From Actinobaculum massiliense (lineage in GTDB: Bacteria > Actinomycetota > Actinomycetes > Actinomycetales > Actinomycetaceae), in the NCBI RefSeq assembly GCF_001457435.1, contig NZ_LN881717.1:443896-507895 (forward strand): a stretch of DNA of 64,000 nucleotides. The letters run 5' to 3'. Under the pieces are notes generated by a model. It was not told where the DNA came from, ran no database searches, and was given only the letters and a program-made list of their open reading frames with translations. This document shows, piece after piece, positions 29,733 through 40,823 of the stretch (positions are counted from its first letter, which is position 1; every line of letters begins with the position of its first letter). Both the position numbers and the translations under genes were made by a program.

Positions 29733-29999
29733 CTACTTGGCCTTTTCGATAATCTCAACCACGCGGAAGTGCTTGGTTGCGGAGAGCGGACGGGTTTCCA
29801 TGATGGAAACTAAATCGCCCTCGCGCACTTCGTTGGTCTCGTCATGCGCCTTAACACGCTTCGTGCGAGTAATGATCTTACCGTAAAGCGGGTGCTTGAC
29901 CCGATTTTCGACCTCGATAACTACCGTCTTGTCCATCTTGTCCGAGACCACGTAGCCGCGAAGCACCTTACGGTGATTACGTTCCTGTGTTTCGCTCAT
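29733..29999 (-). CDS. rpsQ: 30S ribosomal protein S17
   Basis: Primary 16S rRNA-binding OB-fold protein. It is 88 aa from ATG 29999, which has TGAGG six bases before it; GTG 30011, overlapping the rpmC stop, is the alternative. Motifs: [34 protein letters not shown] and [20 protein letters not shown]. It is the last gene of the S10 operon. Confidence 0.96.
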   Translation of the reverse strand: MSETQERNHRKVLRGYVVSDKMDKTVVIEVENRVKHPLYGKIITRTKRVKAHDETNEVREGDLVSIMETRPLSATKHFRVVEIIEKAK

Positions 30000-30010
30000 C
30001 TTATGCCTCA

Positions 30011-30238
30011 CTATTCAGCCGCGGGAGCGGTGCGAATGCCGAGCTCCCGCTCGCGCTTGATCGTGTAAATCCGAGCGATATCGCGACGGACTTCCTTCAG
30101 ACGTCCCTGATCCTCAAGGCGGTGCGTCACCGCGGAAAAGCGGAGGTTGAACGCCTCCTTTTTGGAATCGCGAAGCTTCTCCAGAAGCTCGGCGTCCGTC
30201 ATGGCATCGAGTTCTTCGGTGGTCAATCCCTTAGCCAT
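30011..30238 (-). CDS. rpmC: 50S ribosomal protein L29
   Basis: Two-helix protein at the tunnel exit that helps form the docking site for trigger factor and SRP. It is 75 aa; [18 protein letters not shown] and [14 protein letters not shown] are typical. The ATG overlaps the rplP stop by one base. Confidence 0.96.
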   Translation of the reverse strand: MAKGLTTEELDAMTDAELLEKLRDSKKEAFNLRFSAVTHRLEDQGRLKEVRRDIARIYTIKRERELGIRTAPAAE

Positions 30239-30654
30239 TACTCAACCTCCTCGCGGGTAATGAAGCGGGTCTTGATCGGCAACTTGTGCTGCGCACGCGA
30301 AAGAGCTTCGCGCGCCAGGCCCTCGTCGACGCCCGACATTTCGAACATCACACGACCGGGCTTCACGTTGGCGATCCAGGTTTCCACGGGGCCCTTACCG
30401 GAACCCATACGAACACCGAGCGCCTTCTTCGTGAGCGGGCGATCCGGGAAAATATTGATCCAGATCTTGCCGCCACGCTTGACGTGACGAGTTGCAGCGA
30501 TACGGGCCGCTTCAATCTGACGGTTGGTGATGTAGGCCGGCTCGAGCGCCATAATGCCGTACTCACCAAATGCCAATTCGGTACCGCCCTTGGACATTCC
30601 ATGGCGATCCGGGCGATGCTGCTTACGCCACTTAGTACGACGGGGAATAAGCAT
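30238..30654 (-). CDS. rplP: 50S ribosomal protein L16
   Basis: A-site tRNA contact protein. It is 138 aa, beginning [15 protein letters not shown], with [18 protein letters not shown] and [19 protein letters not shown]. It lies two bases after rpsC. Confidence 0.97.
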   Translation of the reverse strand: MLIPRRTKWRKQHRPDRHGMSKGGTELAFGEYGIMALEPAYITNRQIEAARIAATRHVKRGGKIWINIFPDRPLTKKALGVRMGSGKGPVETWIANVKPGRVMFEMSGVDEGLAREALSRAQHKLPIKTRFITREEVE

Positions 30655-30656
30655 TC

Positions 30657-31481
30657 CTAAGCCTCCGATCCGGTATTCTCAGCGGACTCGGCAGGAGCCT
30701 GCTGGGCTTCCTGAGCCTCCGGCTTCTGCGAACGGCGTCCGCCTCCGCGACGCGGATTGTTCGAACGGCGCGCGCCTCCGCGGCGATCGGACCGTCCGCC
30801 GCGTCCGCGCGGCGCCTCGGCGAGGCTACGGAAGTACTCGGAATCCGTCACGTCGCCGCGATAGATCCACACCTTCACACCAATGCGGCCGAAGGTGGTG
30901 CGAGCCTCGTAGAAGCCATAATCAATGTTTGCGCGCAGGGTGTGCAGCGGCACGCGCCCTTCGCGATAGAACTCCGAACGCGACATTTCCGCGCCGCCCA
31001 AGCGGCCCGAAACCTGCACGCGGATGCCCTTGACGCCAGCGCGCTCAGCGGACTGAATCGCCCGACGCATGGCACGGCGGAACGAAACGCGCGAAGCGAG
31101 CTGCTCGGCAACGCCCTGAGCAACGAGCTGCGCGTCGCCCTCGGCGTTCTTGACCTCGAGGATGTTGAGCTGCACGGCCTTGCCGGTGAGCTTCTCGAGA
31201 TCAGCGCGCAGGCGATCTGCCTCCGCACCGCGCCGGCCGATCACGATACCCGGGCGAGCGGTGTGGATATCCACAACCACGCGCTCGGCGCGACGCTCGA
31301 TGTTCACGCGAGAAATGCCCGCACGCTCGAGGGTCTTCGCGATCATTTCGCGGATCTTCACGTCTTCGATAACGAAGTCCGAGTAGCGCTGGCCTTCCTT
31401 GCTGGAGTCAGCAAACCACTTCGAACGGTGGTCGGTCGTAATGCCGAGACGGAACCCGATTGGGTTTACCTTCTGTCCCAC
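30657..31481 (-). CDS. rpsC: 30S ribosomal protein S3
   Basis: mRNA entry-site protein with helicase activity in the known homologue. It is 274 aa: [20 protein letters not shown], a KH domain with [15 protein letters not shown], and [14 protein letters not shown]. About 60 residues of Arg/Gly- then Ala/Glu-rich tail follow, as in other actinobacteria. The start overlaps the rplV stop. Confidence 0.97.
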   Translation of the reverse strand: MGQKVNPIGFRLGITTDHRSKWFADSSKEGQRYSDFVIEDVKIREMIAKTLERAGISRVNIERRAERVVVDIHTARPGIVIGRRGAEADRLRADLEKLTGKAVQLNILEVKNAEGDAQLVAQGVAEQLASRVSFRRAMRRAIQSAERAGVKGIRVQVSGRLGGAEMSRSEFYREGRVPLHTLRANIDYGFYEARTTFGRIGVKVWIYRGDVTDSEYFRSLAEAPRGRGGRSDRRGGARRSNNPRRGGGRRSQKPEAQEAQQAPAESAENTGSEA

Positions 31482-31873
31482 TAGCGGGCCCTCCTCTGCT
31501 TCCTAGTCGTCTTCTTGGCCTTCGGTTTGTCGTCGGAAACGACGACGGTGATGTGGCTCGTGCGCTTCATAATCCGGTTCGCGCGGCCCTGGGCGCGCGG
31601 CTGGATGCGCTTCATGGTCGGACCCTCATCGGCATAAGCCTCGGTGATGTAGAGATCCTCTTCTTCGAAGCGCTCCCCCGCCTCATCGGCGTGGAAACGA
31701 GCGTTAGCCATGGCGGACTCGACGATCTTGCGAATCTGAACGGCCGCCTTCTGGGGTGCGAATTGCAGGGTGTCTAGCGCGTCAACTGCACGCTGCCCGC
31801 GGATAACATCCACGACGCGGCGAGCCTTCATCGGCGTGACGCGCACGAACCGCGCTTGCGCCTGTGCTTCCAT
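31481..31873 (-). CDS. rplV: 50S ribosomal protein L22
   Basis: Its long hairpin lines the exit tunnel at the macrolide site. It is 130 aa, with [32 protein letters not shown] and [20 protein letters not shown]. The tip region looks wild type. A Lys/Arg tail closes it. Confidence 0.97.
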   Translation of the reverse strand: MEAQAQARFVRVTPMKARRVVDVIRGQRAVDALDTLQFAPQKAAVQIRKIVESAMANARFHADEAGERFEEEDLYITEAYADEGPTMKRIQPRAQGRANRIMKRTSHITVVVSDDKPKAKKTTRKQRRAR

Positions 31874-31905
31874 GTGTCTGCCTTACTCTCTCTGGCACGC
31901 GCGCC

Positions 31906-32187
31906 TTAGCGGCGGCGTCCCTTCCGGTCGTCCTTGTCATGCCCGCGGAACGTACGAGTCGGAGCAAACTCCCCGAGCTTGTGTCCCACCATAGCCTCGG
32001 TGACGAACACCGGGACGTGCTTGCGGCCGTCATGTACGGCAAAGGTGTGGCCCAGGAAGTCAGGAGTAATCACAGACCGACGGGACCAGGTCTTAATAAC
32101 GTTGCGGGTGTTCTTCTCGTTCTGCTCGTCAACCTTCTTCAGAAGGTGATCGTCAACGAAAGGACCCTTCTTCAAACTACGCGGCAT
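31906..32187 (-). CDS. rpsS: 30S ribosomal protein S19
   Basis: Head protein of the small subunit. It is 93 aa from ATG 32187 ([13 protein letters not shown]), with the family motifs [20 protein letters not shown] and [14 protein letters not shown]. The open frame continues upstream into rplB without homology and is not used. Confidence 0.97.
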   Translation of the reverse strand: MPRSLKKGPFVDDHLLKKVDEQNEKNTRNVIKTWSRRSVITPDFLGHTFAVHDGRKHVPVFVTEAMVGHKLGEFAPTRTFRGHDKDDRKGRRR

Positions 32188-32201
32188 CAGCAAAATCCTC
32201 T

Positions 32202-33038
32202 CTAGCGCTTCTTGCCGGTCTTGCGACGGCGCACGATGAGCTTGTCGCTGGCCTTGTTGGGACGGCGGGTGCGGCCTTCCTTCTGACCCCACGGGCTGAC
32301 CGGGTGACGGCCGCCGGAGGTCTTACCTTCGCCACCACCGTGCGGGTGATCAACCGGGTTCATTACGACGCCGCGAACGGTCGGGCGAACGCCCTTCCAG
32401 CGCATGCGGCCAGCCTTGCCCCAGCTAATGTTGGCGTGATCGGCATTACCCACCTCACCAACGGTGGCGCGGCAACGCACGTCTACGTTACGAATTTCGC
32501 CGGAAGGCATACGCAGCTGAGCGTACTTACCCTCGCGCGCAACTAGCTGCACGGAGACGCCGGCCGAACGGGCGATCTTCGCGCCGCCGAGCGGGCGAAG
32601 CTCCACGTTGTGGACCGTGGTACCGAGCGGAATATTGCGCAACGGCAGGTTGTTGCCGGGCTTGATGTCCGCGTTGGGGCCGGTTTCGATAACGTCACCC
32701 TGAGCCACGCCGCGAGGCGCTACGATGTAGCGCTTCTCGCCATCGGCAAAGTGAAGGAGGGCAATACGCGCGGTGCGGTTCGGGTCGTACTCAATGTGAG
32801 CGACCTTGGCCGGCACGCCGTCCTTGTCCCAGCGGCGGAAATCGATGATGCGGTACTGGCGCTTGTGGCCACCGCCCTTGTGACGGGTCGTAATGCGACC
32901 CTGGTTGTTGCGACCGCCGGTCTTCTTCAGCGGACGAACGAGGGACTTCTCCGGAGTCGTTCTGGTGATCTCGGCGAAGTCGGCAACGCTCGCACCGCGA
33001 CGACCCGGGGTCGTCGGCTTGTACTTACGAATTCCCAT
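32202..33038 (-). CDS. rplB: 50S ribosomal protein L2
   Basis: Large conserved protein near the peptidyl-transferase centre. It is 278 aa with [18 protein letters not shown], the RNA-binding domain, and the essential histidine loop [19 protein letters not shown]. The C-terminus is basic (RRRKTGKKR). Confidence 0.98.
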   Translation of the reverse strand: MGIRKYKPTTPGRRGASVADFAEITRTTPEKSLVRPLKKTGGRNNQGRITTRHKGGGHKRQYRIIDFRRWDKDGVPAKVAHIEYDPNRTARIALLHFADGEKRYIVAPRGVAQGDVIETGPNADIKPGNNLPLRNIPLGTTVHNVELRPLGGAKIARSAGVSVQLVAREGKYAQLRMPSGEIRNVDVRCRATVGEVGNADHANISWGKAGRMRWKGVRPTVRGVVMNPVDHPHGGGEGKTSGGRHPVSPWGQKEGRTRRPNKASDKLIVRRRKTGKKR

Positions 33039-33066
33039 GAGTTCTTATCCTCAGCTTCTTGCGGCG

Positions 33067-33372
33067 CTACAGAACGTCGCCGTAGATGTCGATCGTGCCC
33101 TCGCGCAGCGTCACAATGGCGCGCTTGGTGTCCTTGCGGCGACCAATCCCATTGCGGGTGCGGCGAGTCTTGCCCTTGCGGTTCTGGGTGTTGACCGAAG
33201 CAACCTTCACATCGAAGATCTGCTCGATTGCCAGCTTGATTTCCGTCTTGTTCGCACGCGGATCCACGAAGAAGGTGTACTTGCCAATTTCCTCGGCAAG
33301 GGCGGTCTTCTCGGTGGTCAGCGGGGCAAGAATGACGTCGTGCGGATCCTTATTCCAGAATGTATCGCTCAT
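33067..33372 (-). CDS. rplW: 50S ribosomal protein L23
   Basis: Exit-site docking protein for trigger factor. It is 101 aa: [41 protein letters not shown] (listed in part) and [14 protein letters not shown]. The start overlaps the rplD stop by one base. Confidence 0.96.
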   Translation of the reverse strand: MSDTFWNKDPHDVILAPLTTEKTALAEEIGKYTFFVDPRANKTEIKLAIEQIFDVKVASVNTQNRKGKTRRTRNGIGRRKDTKRAIVTLREGTIDIYGDVL

Positions 33373-34019
33373 TACTTCTTACCCTTCTGCGTGTACTTGT
33401 CAACGAAAGCGCTCAACGCGGTTTCGGTGAAAACAACGTCTTCCGAGTCGAGCACGTCGTAGCTATTGAGCTGATCAACGTACAGCGTGTGAACCTCGGG
33501 CAGGTTGCGAACCGAAAGCACCGCGGTGTCCTGATCGCGAGTGGTCACGACCAGCGCCCGGCGCCCTTCAGAAACCTTGCCCAGAAGCGACTTGGCACTC
33601 TTGGTGGAAGGAACGTCGTTCTCGGTGAATGCGGTAACCGCGTGAATGCGGCCGCCGCGAGCGCGATCCGAAAGAGACTGCAACAGCGCTGCCGCAATCA
33701 TCTTCTTGGGGGTACGCTGAGCGTAAGAACGCGGCTGGGGACCGTGAACGGTGCCACCACCGGTGAACTGCGGAGCGCGGATCGAACCCTGACGGGCGCG
33801 ACCGGTACCCTTCTGACGGAACGGCTTCTTGCCGCCGCCGCGCACTTCACCGCGCGTCTTGGTCTTGTGCGTACCCTGCCGAGCCGCCGCGAGTTGCGCG
33901 TTCACGACCTGGTGGAGCAGCGAAACGTTTACCTCAACGTCGAACAGTTCCGCCGGAAGAGTCGCGGTGCCCGCGGCCTTGCCGGAGAAATCGAGGACGT
34001 CAATCTTCTTGTCTGCCAT
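33372..34019 (-). CDS. rplD: 50S ribosomal protein L4
   Basis: Extended-loop tunnel protein; in gamma-proteobacteria it also represses the S10 operon. It is 215 aa, with [22 protein letters not shown] and [17 protein letters not shown], the tunnel loop, intact. It lies three bases after rplC. Confidence 0.97.
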   Translation of the reverse strand: MADKKIDVLDFSGKAAGTATLPAELFDVEVNVSLLHQVVNAQLAAARQGTHKTKTRGEVRGGGKKPFRQKGTGRARQGSIRAPQFTGGGTVHGPQPRSYAQRTPKKMIAAALLQSLSDRARGGRIHAVTAFTENDVPSTKSAKSLLGKVSEGRRALVVTTRDQDTAVLSVRNLPEVHTLYVDQLNSYDVLDSEDVVFTETALSAFVDKYTQKGKK

Positions 34020-34022
34020 CGC

Positions 34023-34688
34023 TTAGTTCCCCTTCACGGACGTGCGGACCACGACCGAGCCACCCTTAGAACCAGGAATGGCACCGACGACGAGGAGGAG
34101 GCCCTTCTCGACGTCAACGGCGTGGATGGACAGGTTCTGCACCGTCACGCGATTGCGACCCATGCGGCCGGCCATGCGAGTTCCGCGGAAAACGCGGGAC
34201 GGCGTGGCGCACGCACCGATCGAACCGGGCTTGCGGTGGATCTTGTGAGCACCGTGGGCCTTGGGGCCACCGCGGAAGCCGTAACGCTTCATAACGCCGG
34301 CGAAGCCCTTACCCTTGGTGGTGCCGATAACGTCGACCGACTGACCGGCTTCGAACACGTCGGCGGTCAGTTCCTGACCAAGCTCATATTCAGCGGCGTC
34401 CGCGGTGCGGATCTCGGCCAGGTTCTTACGCGGGGAAACGCCCGCCTTTTCGAAATGGCCCGCCATCGGCTTGGTGACGTTCTTGGTCTTTTCATCGCCC
34501 GAGGCAAGCTGAACGGCTGAGTAGCCATCAACCTCGGGAGTGCGCACCTGGGTAACGACGTTCGTTCCAACGCGCACAACGGTGATCGGGATGAGACGGC
34601 CGTCTTCACCCCACGTCTGGGTCATGCCCAGCTTCGTGCCGAGCAGAGCCTTGACCGGCTTGCTGGCAGTAGCCTGCTTGGAGTTCAT
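34023..34688 (-). CDS. rplC: 50S ribosomal protein L3
   Basis: Assembly-initiating protein near the peptidyl-transferase centre. It is 221 aa with [20 protein letters not shown] and [20 protein letters not shown]. The central finger sequence [20 protein letters not shown] looks wild type. Confidence 0.97.
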   Translation of the reverse strand: MNSKQATASKPVKALLGTKLGMTQTWGEDGRLIPITVVRVGTNVVTQVRTPEVDGYSAVQLASGDEKTKNVTKPMAGHFEKAGVSPRKNLAEIRTADAAEYELGQELTADVFEAGQSVDVIGTTKGKGFAGVMKRYGFRGGPKAHGAHKIHRKPGSIGACATPSRVFRGTRMAGRMGRNRVTVQNLSIHAVDVEKGLLLVVGAIPGSKGGSVVVRTSVKGN

Positions 34689-34699
34689 TGTCTTCTACC

Positions 34700-35008
34700 T
34701 CAGAGCTTGATTTCCACGTTGACGTCCGCCGGAAGATCGAGACGGCGGAGGCTGTCGATCGTCTTCAGAGTCGGATCAACGATGTCGATGAGGCGCTTAT
34801 GCGTGCGCATCTCGAATTGCTCGCGCGAGTCCTTGTACTTGTGCGGCGAGCGGACGACGACGAACACGTTCTTTTCCGTCGGGAGCGGCACGGGGCCGAC
34901 AACCTTCGCGCCGGTACGCGTGACCTCGTCGACGAGCTTCTTGGCTGCGCTGTCGATGACCTCGTGGTCATACGACTTCAGCCGAATGCGGATCTTCTGT
35001 CCCGCCAT
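34700..35008 (-). CDS. rpsJ: 30S ribosomal protein S10 / NusE
   Basis: Head protein that also binds NusB/NusG in antitermination. It is 102 aa: [39 protein letters not shown] and the terminal [17 protein letters not shown]. It heads the S10 operon; a promoter lies at 35203-35232, giving a leader near 190 bases. Confidence 0.98.
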   Translation of the reverse strand: MAGQKIRIRLKSYDHEVIDSAAKKLVDEVTRTGAKVVGPVPLPTEKNVFVVVRSPHKYKDSREQFEMRTHKRLIDIVDPTLKTIDSLRRLDLPADVNVEIKL

Positions 35009-35202
35009 GGCGCGTCTACCTCTCTTTTTCCTCGGTGTCCCGGTACCAGCACTCGGGCGTGTCGTACGGAGGAAAACCGCTCAAGCCAGCCCTATGTGAG
35101 GTAAGAACACCAGTTATCATTCACATCAGCGCAAATCCTCATTGGATTCGCGTCCGATAAGCTTCACTCAGAAACGCGCGTGGCGTTTCAAGCAACTTGT
35201 CT

Positions 35203-35232
35203 AGTATGGCCGATTCAGAGCACTTTACGCAA
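35203..35232 (-). promoter_or_regulatory. S10 operon promoter (TTGCGT, 18, CATACT)
   Basis: Minus-strand TTGCGT (35232-35227) and CATACT (35208-35203) at 18 bases. It lies within the 335-base gap 35009-35343, which otherwise holds a terminator and a long leader but no gene. Confidence 0.6.
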
Positions 35233-35285
35233 GTGGAGCTGGCCATTAGTGGTGCGGAACTCACCACACTTGCCCTCTAAAACGA

Positions 35286-35320
35286 GAATCGCTGGGATTA
35301 TCCACACGTCCCAGCGGTTC
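35286..35320 (-). terminator. terminator of the small membrane protein gene
   Basis: GAACCGCTGGGA pairs with TCCCAGCGATTC in minus-strand RNA (12 bp with one G-U), then TCGTTTTA. It lies just after the gene at 35344 and before the S10 promoter. Confidence 0.75.
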
Positions 35321-35343
35321 CCACAAAACACGGTACGCCTCCT

Positions 35344-36000
35344 CTATGCGGAGATGACGGACCGCGGGAATGACGTGGGTTTAATGAAGAAGCTAATGAC
35401 TCCTCCCACCGCCATAGCGATACTCCCCATAAGGAGCAGTATTACACCCACTCCTACCCCGTCGGCCGCCGACGAAGCGACGGCGAGTAGCAGGCCGCTC
35501 ACTCCGAGCGCGAAGAAACCGCCTGCAACAGCAAGAATGCTACCCGTGACCTGTAGCGAAGACTTTGACATAAAGCTTGTGATGGTCCCGAGTGTTGCCA
35601 CCGCCAAACCAACTAAGAGCAAGAGCACCCCGATGAAAGCCGCCGGCGTCGAGGCACTACCGAACCAGGTGACGTTACCGTATTGCCATCCCACCGAATA
35701 CACCGGCAATAAAACGCTAATAAACATAAGAAGTCCACCGACAGCGGAAATCATAAGCGGCCAGTTACGAGCCACATTAGCTTTGCGCCGCGGTGGTTGC
35801 GCGAAGTAACCATATCCTGGTAGCGCGTACTGGTGAGCGCTGGAATACGGCATACCCGGAGCCGCCGGTTGGTAGCCTGCTCCGCTCGAATTTCCCGGAA
35901 ATCCCGGCTGCGGTTGTTGCCCGTTATTCGGCAAGTAACCACCCTGGGCACTGTTACCGTAACCATTGGGGGCAGGGTAATTATGATGCTGCTCCGACAT
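35344..36000 (-). CDS. hypothetical four-helix membrane protein
   Basis: 218 aa, no recognised family. The first 65 residues are Gln/Gly/Pro/Tyr/Asn-rich (for example NNGQQPQPGFPGNSSG) and likely disordered. Four hydrophobic segments follow (about residues 78-105, 116-146, 150-180 and 184-210), with short loops and no enzyme motif. A good SD (GGAGAAACA) precedes ATG 36000. It is a single gene between the tuf terminator and the S10 operon, with its own terminator. The layout (low-complexity head plus four helices) resembles many actinobacterial DUF4190-like proteins, but I cannot assign it. Confidence 0.8.
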   Translation of the reverse strand: MSEQHHNYPAPNGYGNSAQGGYLPNNGQQPQPGFPGNSSGAGYQPAAPGMPYSSAHQYALPGYGYFAQPPRRKANVARNWPLMISAVGGLLMFISVLLPVYSVGWQYGNVTWFGSASTPAAFIGVLLLLVGLAVATLGTITSFMSKSSLQVTGSILAVAGGFFALGVSGLLLAVASSAADGVGVGVILLLMGSIAMAVGGVISFFIKPTSFPRSVISA

Positions 36001-36131
36001 TGTTTCTCCTTGAATTTTGCTAAAAGCTAGCCTTCATTCGATTTTAGACCACTCCAGCCTTGCCTCCCGCTAGTAGCCACGTGCTGGGCTGAGAAGAAAC
36101 AGCACGAAGGCGAGGTCTCTCAGATTTTTAA

Positions 36132-36169
36132 AAGCGGCGTGCCCCGGTACATACCGGAGCACGCCGCTT
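36132..36169 (-). terminator. terminator after tuf
   Basis: An 18-bp stem (36132-36149 against 36152-36169, one mismatch) with TTTTAAAAATC downstream on the minus strand. It lies 30 bases after the tuf stop. Confidence 0.88.
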
Positions 36170-36199
36170 GATTCAGAAGAATCTACTCTGGAAGTTGAA

Positions 36200-37390
36200 C
36201 TACTTGATGATCTTGGTGACACGCCCTGAACCGACCGTGTGGCCACCCTCGCGGATAGCGAAGCCGAGGCCCTCTTCCATGGCGATCGGGTGAATGAGCT
36301 CAACCGACATCTCGGTGTTGTCGCCAGGCATAACCATCTCGGTGCCCTCGGGGAGGGTGATGGTGCCGGTGACGTCCGTGGTGCGGAAGTAGAACTGCGG
36401 ACGGTAGTTGGTGAAGAACGGATTGTGACGGCCGCCTTCTTCCTTCTTCAGAACGTAGACCTGAGCCTCGAACTGGGTGTGCGGGTGGATCGAGCCCGGA
36501 ATCGCAACGACCTGGCCGCGCTCAACGTCTTCGCGGTTGATGCCGCGCAGAAGAAGACCGCAGTTTTCGCCGGCTTCGGCGTAGTCCATCGACTTGTGGA
36601 ACATCTCAATACCGGTAACGGTGGTCTTCTGAGCGTCGCGGATGCCGAGGATTTCAACTTCGGAGTTGATCGGTAGCTGACCACGCTCCACACGACCGGT
36701 CACAACGGTGCCACGGCCGGTAATGGTGAAGACGTCCTCAATCGGCATGAGGAAGGGCTTCTCGGTGTCGCGAACCGGATCATCAAAGTACTCGTCGACC
36801 TGGCCCATGAGCTCTTCAACAGCGCCAACCCACTTCTCGTCGCCTTCCAGCGCCTTGAGGGCGGAAACGCGCACGACGGGGAGGTCATCCCCCGGGTAGC
36901 CCTGGTCGGAGAGAAGCTCACGGGTCTCCATCTCCACGAGCTCGAGGAGCTCGTCGTCGTCGACCATATCCGACTTGTTGAGCGCAACGATGATCTGCGG
37001 CACGCCAACCTGGCGAGCGAGCAGGACGTGCTCACGAGTCTGAGCCATCGGGCCGTCGGTGGCCGCAACCACGAGGATCGCGCCGTCCATCTGAGCAGCA
37101 CCGGTAATCATGTTCTTGATGTAATCGGCGTGACCGGGGGCGTCTACGTGAGCGTAGTGACGCTTCTCGGTCTGGTACTCAACGTGAGAAACGTTGATGG
37201 TAATACCACGCTGACGCTCTTCCGGAGCGTTGTCGACCTGATCGAACGGGGTGAACTCGTTCAGATCCGGGTACTTATCCGCGAGCACCTTGGTAATCGC
37301 GGCGGTCAACGTCGTCTTACCGTGATCGACGTGACCGATGGTGCCGATATTCATGTGCACCTTGGACTTATCGTACTTGGCCTTCGCCAC
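36200..37390 (-). CDS. tuf: elongation factor Tu
   Basis: GTPase that delivers aminoacyl-tRNA to the ribosome. It is 396 aa with [14 protein letters not shown] (P-loop), switch [18 protein letters not shown] base-recognition motif, and the C-terminal [21 protein letters not shown]. It starts with GTG 37390 after GGAGGG. It is 108 bases after fusA and ends at a strong terminator. Confidence 0.98.
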   Translation of the reverse strand: MAKAKYDKSKVHMNIGTIGHVDHGKTTLTAAITKVLADKYPDLNEFTPFDQVDNAPEERQRGITINVSHVEYQTEKRHYAHVDAPGHADYIKNMITGAAQMDGAILVVAATDGPMAQTREHVLLARQVGVPQIIVALNKSDMVDDDELLELVEMETRELLSDQGYPGDDLPVVRVSALKALEGDEKWVGAVEELMGQVDEYFDDPVRDTEKPFLMPIEDVFTITGRGTVVTGRVERGQLPINSEVEILGIRDAQKTTVTGIEMFHKSMDYAEAGENCGLLLRGINREDVERGQVVAIPGSIHPHTQFEAQVYVLKKEEGGRHNPFFTNYRPQFYFRTTDVTGTITLPEGTEMVMPGDNTEMSVELIHPIAMEEGLGFAIREGGHTVGSGRVTKIIK

Positions 37391-37498
37391 TGGGCCCTCC
37401 TGGGACTCTAACTAAATTTACTTACAGCTTTGTGGACTGATGCTTGCGCACCCGCCCGTGTCGAATCAACAGTTCCCTATTGTAATCGAAAAGGGACG

Positions 37499-39631
37499 TT
37501 ATTCGCCGTGGGCCTTCGCCACGATTTCGTCGGCTACCGCCTTCGGGACTTCCGCGTAGGATCCGGCCTGCATCGAGTAGACTGCGCGACCCTGGGTCTT
37601 CGAACGGAGATCACCAACGTAACCGAACATCTCGCTCAGCGGGACATCCGCGCGAATGATTTTCACACCGCGCGAATCTTCCATCGAACGAATCGTACCG
37701 CGCCGAGAGTTCAAATCGCCGATTACATCGCCCATGTACTCTTCGGGGGTGCGAACTTCCACATCCATAATGGGCTCCAGGAGAACAGGCTTGGCGCGCT
37801 TTGCGGCCTCCTTGAACACCTGGTTACCCGCGATCTTGAACGCAAGCTCGGAAGAGTCGACGTCGTGGTAGGCGCCGTCCTCGAGCGTAGCCTTCACACC
37901 TTCCACCGGGAAACCGGCGAGGATGCCGTTTTGCATGGCCTCCTGAATGCCTTCGTCCACCGACGGGATGTATTCCTTCGGAACGCGTCCACCCGTAACA
38001 GCGTTGACGAACTCGTAAGAATGTCCGTCTTCGGTGGCCTCCAGCGGCTCAATCGTCACAATGACGCGAGCGAACTGGCCCGAACCACCGGTCTGCTTCT
38101 TGTGGGTGTACTCGACCGATTCGACCTTCTTGCGGATCGTCTCTCGGTAGGCAACCATCGGCGCGCCGACGTTCGCGTCAACCTTGAACTCACGCTTCAT
38201 GCGATCGACCAGAATGTCGAGGTGCAGCTCGCCCATACCGCCAATAACGGTCTGGCCGGTTTCTTCATCCTGGCGAACGGTGAAGGTCGGATCCTCTTCC
38301 GCAAGCTTCTGAATAGCGATGGAGAGCTTCTCCTGGTCGCCCTTCGACTTCGGCTCAATAGCCACGTGAATCACGGGCTCCGGGAACGTCATCGACTCGA
38401 GCACGATCGGGGCATCCTGAGCGCACAGCGTGTCGCCCGTGGTGGTGTCCTTCATACCAACGAACGCGTAGATGTGACCAGCGTGGGCAACTTCAACCGG
38501 GATTTCCTGGTTGGAGTGCATCTGGAACATCTTGCCGATGCGCTCCTTCTTACCCTTGATGGAGTTGAGAACCTGATCGCCCTGCGAAACCTTACCCGAG
38601 TAAACACGCACGTACGTGAGCTTGCCATAGAAGGGATGAACCGCAATCTTGAAGGCCAGAGCCGAGAACGGTTCCTTCTCCGTAGCGTGACGCTCGAGGT
38701 TCTCGCCCTCTTCCTCGTGGCCGGGCTTGAAGCCCTTCACGGCCTCGATATCAATCGGGGCCGGGAGGAAGTTGACGACGCCGTCGAGCAGGGGCTGGAC
38801 GCCCTTGTTCTTGTAAGCCGAACCGGCGAAAACCGGGTAGATCTCGGAGGCGATGGTACGAATACGCACGCCCTTGATGATCTCTTCGGTGCTTAGCTCG
38901 CCGTCCTCGAGGTACTTCTCCATCAGGTCGTCATTCGCTTCCGCTGCGAGCTCCATGAGCTCGGAGCGATAAAGCTCGGCCTGATCCTGAAGCTCTGCCG
39001 GAATCTCCTCTTCTTCGACGATGGCGCCGAAGGTCGCGTTGCCGCTCGCATCCGTTTCGGGAAAGCGAATCGCCTTCATCGAAAGGACGTCGACGACGCC
39101 GGAAAGATCCGACTCCGCGCCGATCGGGAAGGTGACAACAGCCGGGGTAGCCTTGAGGCGATCGCGAATGGTCGACAGCGTGTACTCGAAGTCTGCACCG
39201 AGCTTGTCCATTTTGTTGACGAAGCAAATACGAGGAACGCCGTACTTATCAGCCTGACGCCACACGGTCTCAGACTGCGGCTCCACGCCTTCCTTACCGT
39301 CGAACACGGTAATGGCGCCGTCCAGCACACGTAGCGAACGCTCCACCTCAACGGTGAAGTCCACGTGACCGGGGGTGTCGATGATGTTGAACTGGTATCC
39401 CTTCCAGAAGGCGGTTACCGCGGCGGACGTAATCGTAATGCCGCGTTCCTTTTCCTGGGCCATCCAGTCCGTCGTCGACGCACCGTCGTGGGTTTCGCCA
39501 AGCTTGTGGTTGATGCCGGTGTAGAAGAGGACACGTTCGGTAGTAGTGGTTTTGCCGGCATCGATGTGTGCCATGATGCCGATGTTACGGACCTGCTTGA
39601 GGTCGGTAAGCGCTTTCACTTCTTGTGCCAC
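37499..39631 (-). CDS. fusA: elongation factor G
   Basis: Translocation GTPase. It is 710 aa with [17 protein letters not shown] (P-loop), [27 protein letters not shown] and the domain IV loop near residues 495-520. It starts with GTG 39631 (MAQEVKAL). The order rpsL-rpsG-fusA-tuf is the classical str operon. Confidence 0.98.
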   Translation of the reverse strand: MAQEVKALTDLKQVRNIGIMAHIDAGKTTTTERVLFYTGINHKLGETHDGASTTDWMAQEKERGITITSAAVTAFWKGYQFNIIDTPGHVDFTVEVERSLRVLDGAITVFDGKEGVEPQSETVWRQADKYGVPRICFVNKMDKLGADFEYTLSTIRDRLKATPAVVTFPIGAESDLSGVVDVLSMKAIRFPETDASGNATFGAIVEEEEIPAELQDQAELYRSELMELAAEANDDLMEKYLEDGELSTEEIIKGVRIRTIASEIYPVFAGSAYKNKGVQPLLDGVVNFLPAPIDIEAVKGFKPGHEEEGENLERHATEKEPFSALAFKIAVHPFYGKLTYVRVYSGKVSQGDQVLNSIKGKKERIGKMFQMHSNQEIPVEVAHAGHIYAFVGMKDTTTGDTLCAQDAPIVLESMTFPEPVIHVAIEPKSKGDQEKLSIAIQKLAEEDPTFTVRQDEETGQTVIGGMGELHLDILVDRMKREFKVDANVGAPMVAYRETIRKKVESVEYTHKKQTGGSGQFARVIVTIEPLEATEDGHSYEFVNAVTGGRVPKEYIPSVDEGIQEAMQNGILAGFPVEGVKATLEDGAYHDVDSSELAFKIAGNQVFKEAAKRAKPVLLEPIMDVEVRTPEEYMGDVIGDLNSRRGTIRSMEDSRGVKIIRADVPLSEMFGYVGDLRSKTQGRAVYSMQAGSYAEVPKAVADEIVAKAHGE

Positions 39632-39686
39632 GTTTGTTTAGCTCTCTCTTGTGTAACGGTGCCGCGCTCACACGCGGACCTCGTGA

Positions 39687-40157
39687 TTACCAGCGGTAGT
39701 GAGCGAAAGCCTTGTTGGCTTCCGCCATACGGTGAGTATCCTCGCGGCGCTTCACAGCGGCACCCAGGCCGTTGGAGGCGTCGAGAATCTCGTTGAGGAG
39801 GCGATCCTGCATGGTGTGCTCGCGGCGCTGGCGCGCGTACTCAACGAGCCAACGCAACCCGAGCGCGGTGGCGCGGGTGGCGTGCACGGGAACAGGCACC
39901 TGGTAGGTGGCGCCACCAACACGGCGGGAACGAACCTCAAGCTGCGGCTTGATGTTGTCCAGCGCGCGTTTGAAGACGCTCAGCGCATCCTGGTCAGTCT
40001 TTTCTGCGGCGCCGGCGAGCGCACCGTAAACGATGGCCTGCGCCTTGGACTTCTTACCGTCAACCAGCACGATGTTCACGAGCTGGGTAACCAGCTGCGA
40101 ATCGTAAACCGGATCCGGAATGATTTCACGCTTCTTGACGGGACCCTTACGAGGCAT
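39687..40157 (-). CDS. rpsG: 30S ribosomal protein S7
   Basis: Head assembly initiator and E-site protein. It is 156 aa: [40 protein letters not shown] and the C-terminal [20 protein letters not shown]. In E. coli it also represses the str operon. It lies two bases after rpsL. Confidence 0.97.
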   Translation of the reverse strand: MPRKGPVKKREIIPDPVYDSQLVTQLVNIVLVDGKKSKAQAIVYGALAGAAEKTDQDALSVFKRALDNIKPQLEVRSRRVGGATYQVPVPVHATRATALGLRWLVEYARQRREHTMQDRLLNEILDASNGLGAAVKRREDTHRMAEANKAFAHYRW

Positions 40158-40159
40158 CC

Positions 40160-40531
40160 TTACTTCTCCTTCTTCACGCCGTAACGCGAGCGGGCCTGGT
40201 TTCGGCCACGCACGCCCTGCGTGTCGAGAGCGCCACGCACGATCTTGTAACGAACACCGGGGAGGTCCTTCACGCCGCCGCCGCGCACGAGCACAATCGA
40301 GTGCTCCTGCAGGTTGTGGCCTTCGCCAGGAATGTAGGCGGTTACCTCAATGCCGGTGGACAGGCGAACACGGGCCACCTTGCGCAGGGCCGAGTTCGGC
40401 TTCTTCGGGGTGGTTGTGAATACGCGGGTGCACACCCCTCGACGCTGCGGGCTCCCCTTGAGCGCCCGTCGCTTGGAGGCGCGCTTCTTCTTCGAGCGGC
40501 CCTCGCGGACCAACTGCTGAATAGTAGGCAC
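40160..40531 (-). CDS. rpsL: 30S ribosomal protein S12
   Basis: Decoding-centre protein that sets accuracy. It is 123 aa with [19 protein letters not shown] and [20 protein letters not shown]. The lysines that change in streptomycin-resistant strains are both present, so the allele reads as wild type. It is first gene of the str operon, with a promoter at 40665-40694. Confidence 0.98.
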   Translation of the reverse strand: MPTIQQLVREGRSKKKRASKRRALKGSPQRRGVCTRVFTTTPKKPNSALRKVARVRLSTGIEVTAYIPGEGHNLQEHSIVLVRGGGVKDLPGVRYKIVRGALDTQGVRGRNQARSRYGVKKEK

Positions 40532-40664
40532 TATTTCTCCTGTTTAGAAAATGAATATTTTGTGTTCGCCAAGTTGGTGGAACGCACACCGCTCATCCTC
40601 GGGAGTAAACCATTTTTCGCAAAACGGTTCACGAGATCCAACTCGCGAACTGGCAACCCTACCA

Positions 40665-40694
40665 AGATTAGCCGTTTGACTCTCCCACCGTCAA
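40665..40694 (-). promoter_or_regulatory. str operon promoter (TTGACG, 18, TAATCT)
   Basis: Minus-strand TTGACG (40694-40689) and TAATCT (40670-40665) at 18 bases, about 130 bases before rpsL. The gap 40532-40823 otherwise contains the rpoC terminator and no gene. Confidence 0.65.
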
Positions 40695-40733
40695 AGGTAA
40701 TAGGGCCGCGGTGTCCGGTACCACAAGAAAAAG

Positions 40734-40766
40734 CGCCCCCTTCCGGCCCGGCCGAAAGGGGGAACG
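40734..40766 (-). terminator. terminator after rpoC
   Basis: A GC-rich stem (CCCCCTTTC against GAAGGGGG-type arms, 40736-40762) followed on the minus strand by GCTTTTTCTTG. It separates rpoBC from the str operon. Confidence 0.82.
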
Positions 40767-40823
40767 CCCTACTTGTCCTTTTCTGGTTGCCTATGACGCA
40801 TCGCTAGGCGCTCCTGCCGAGCC

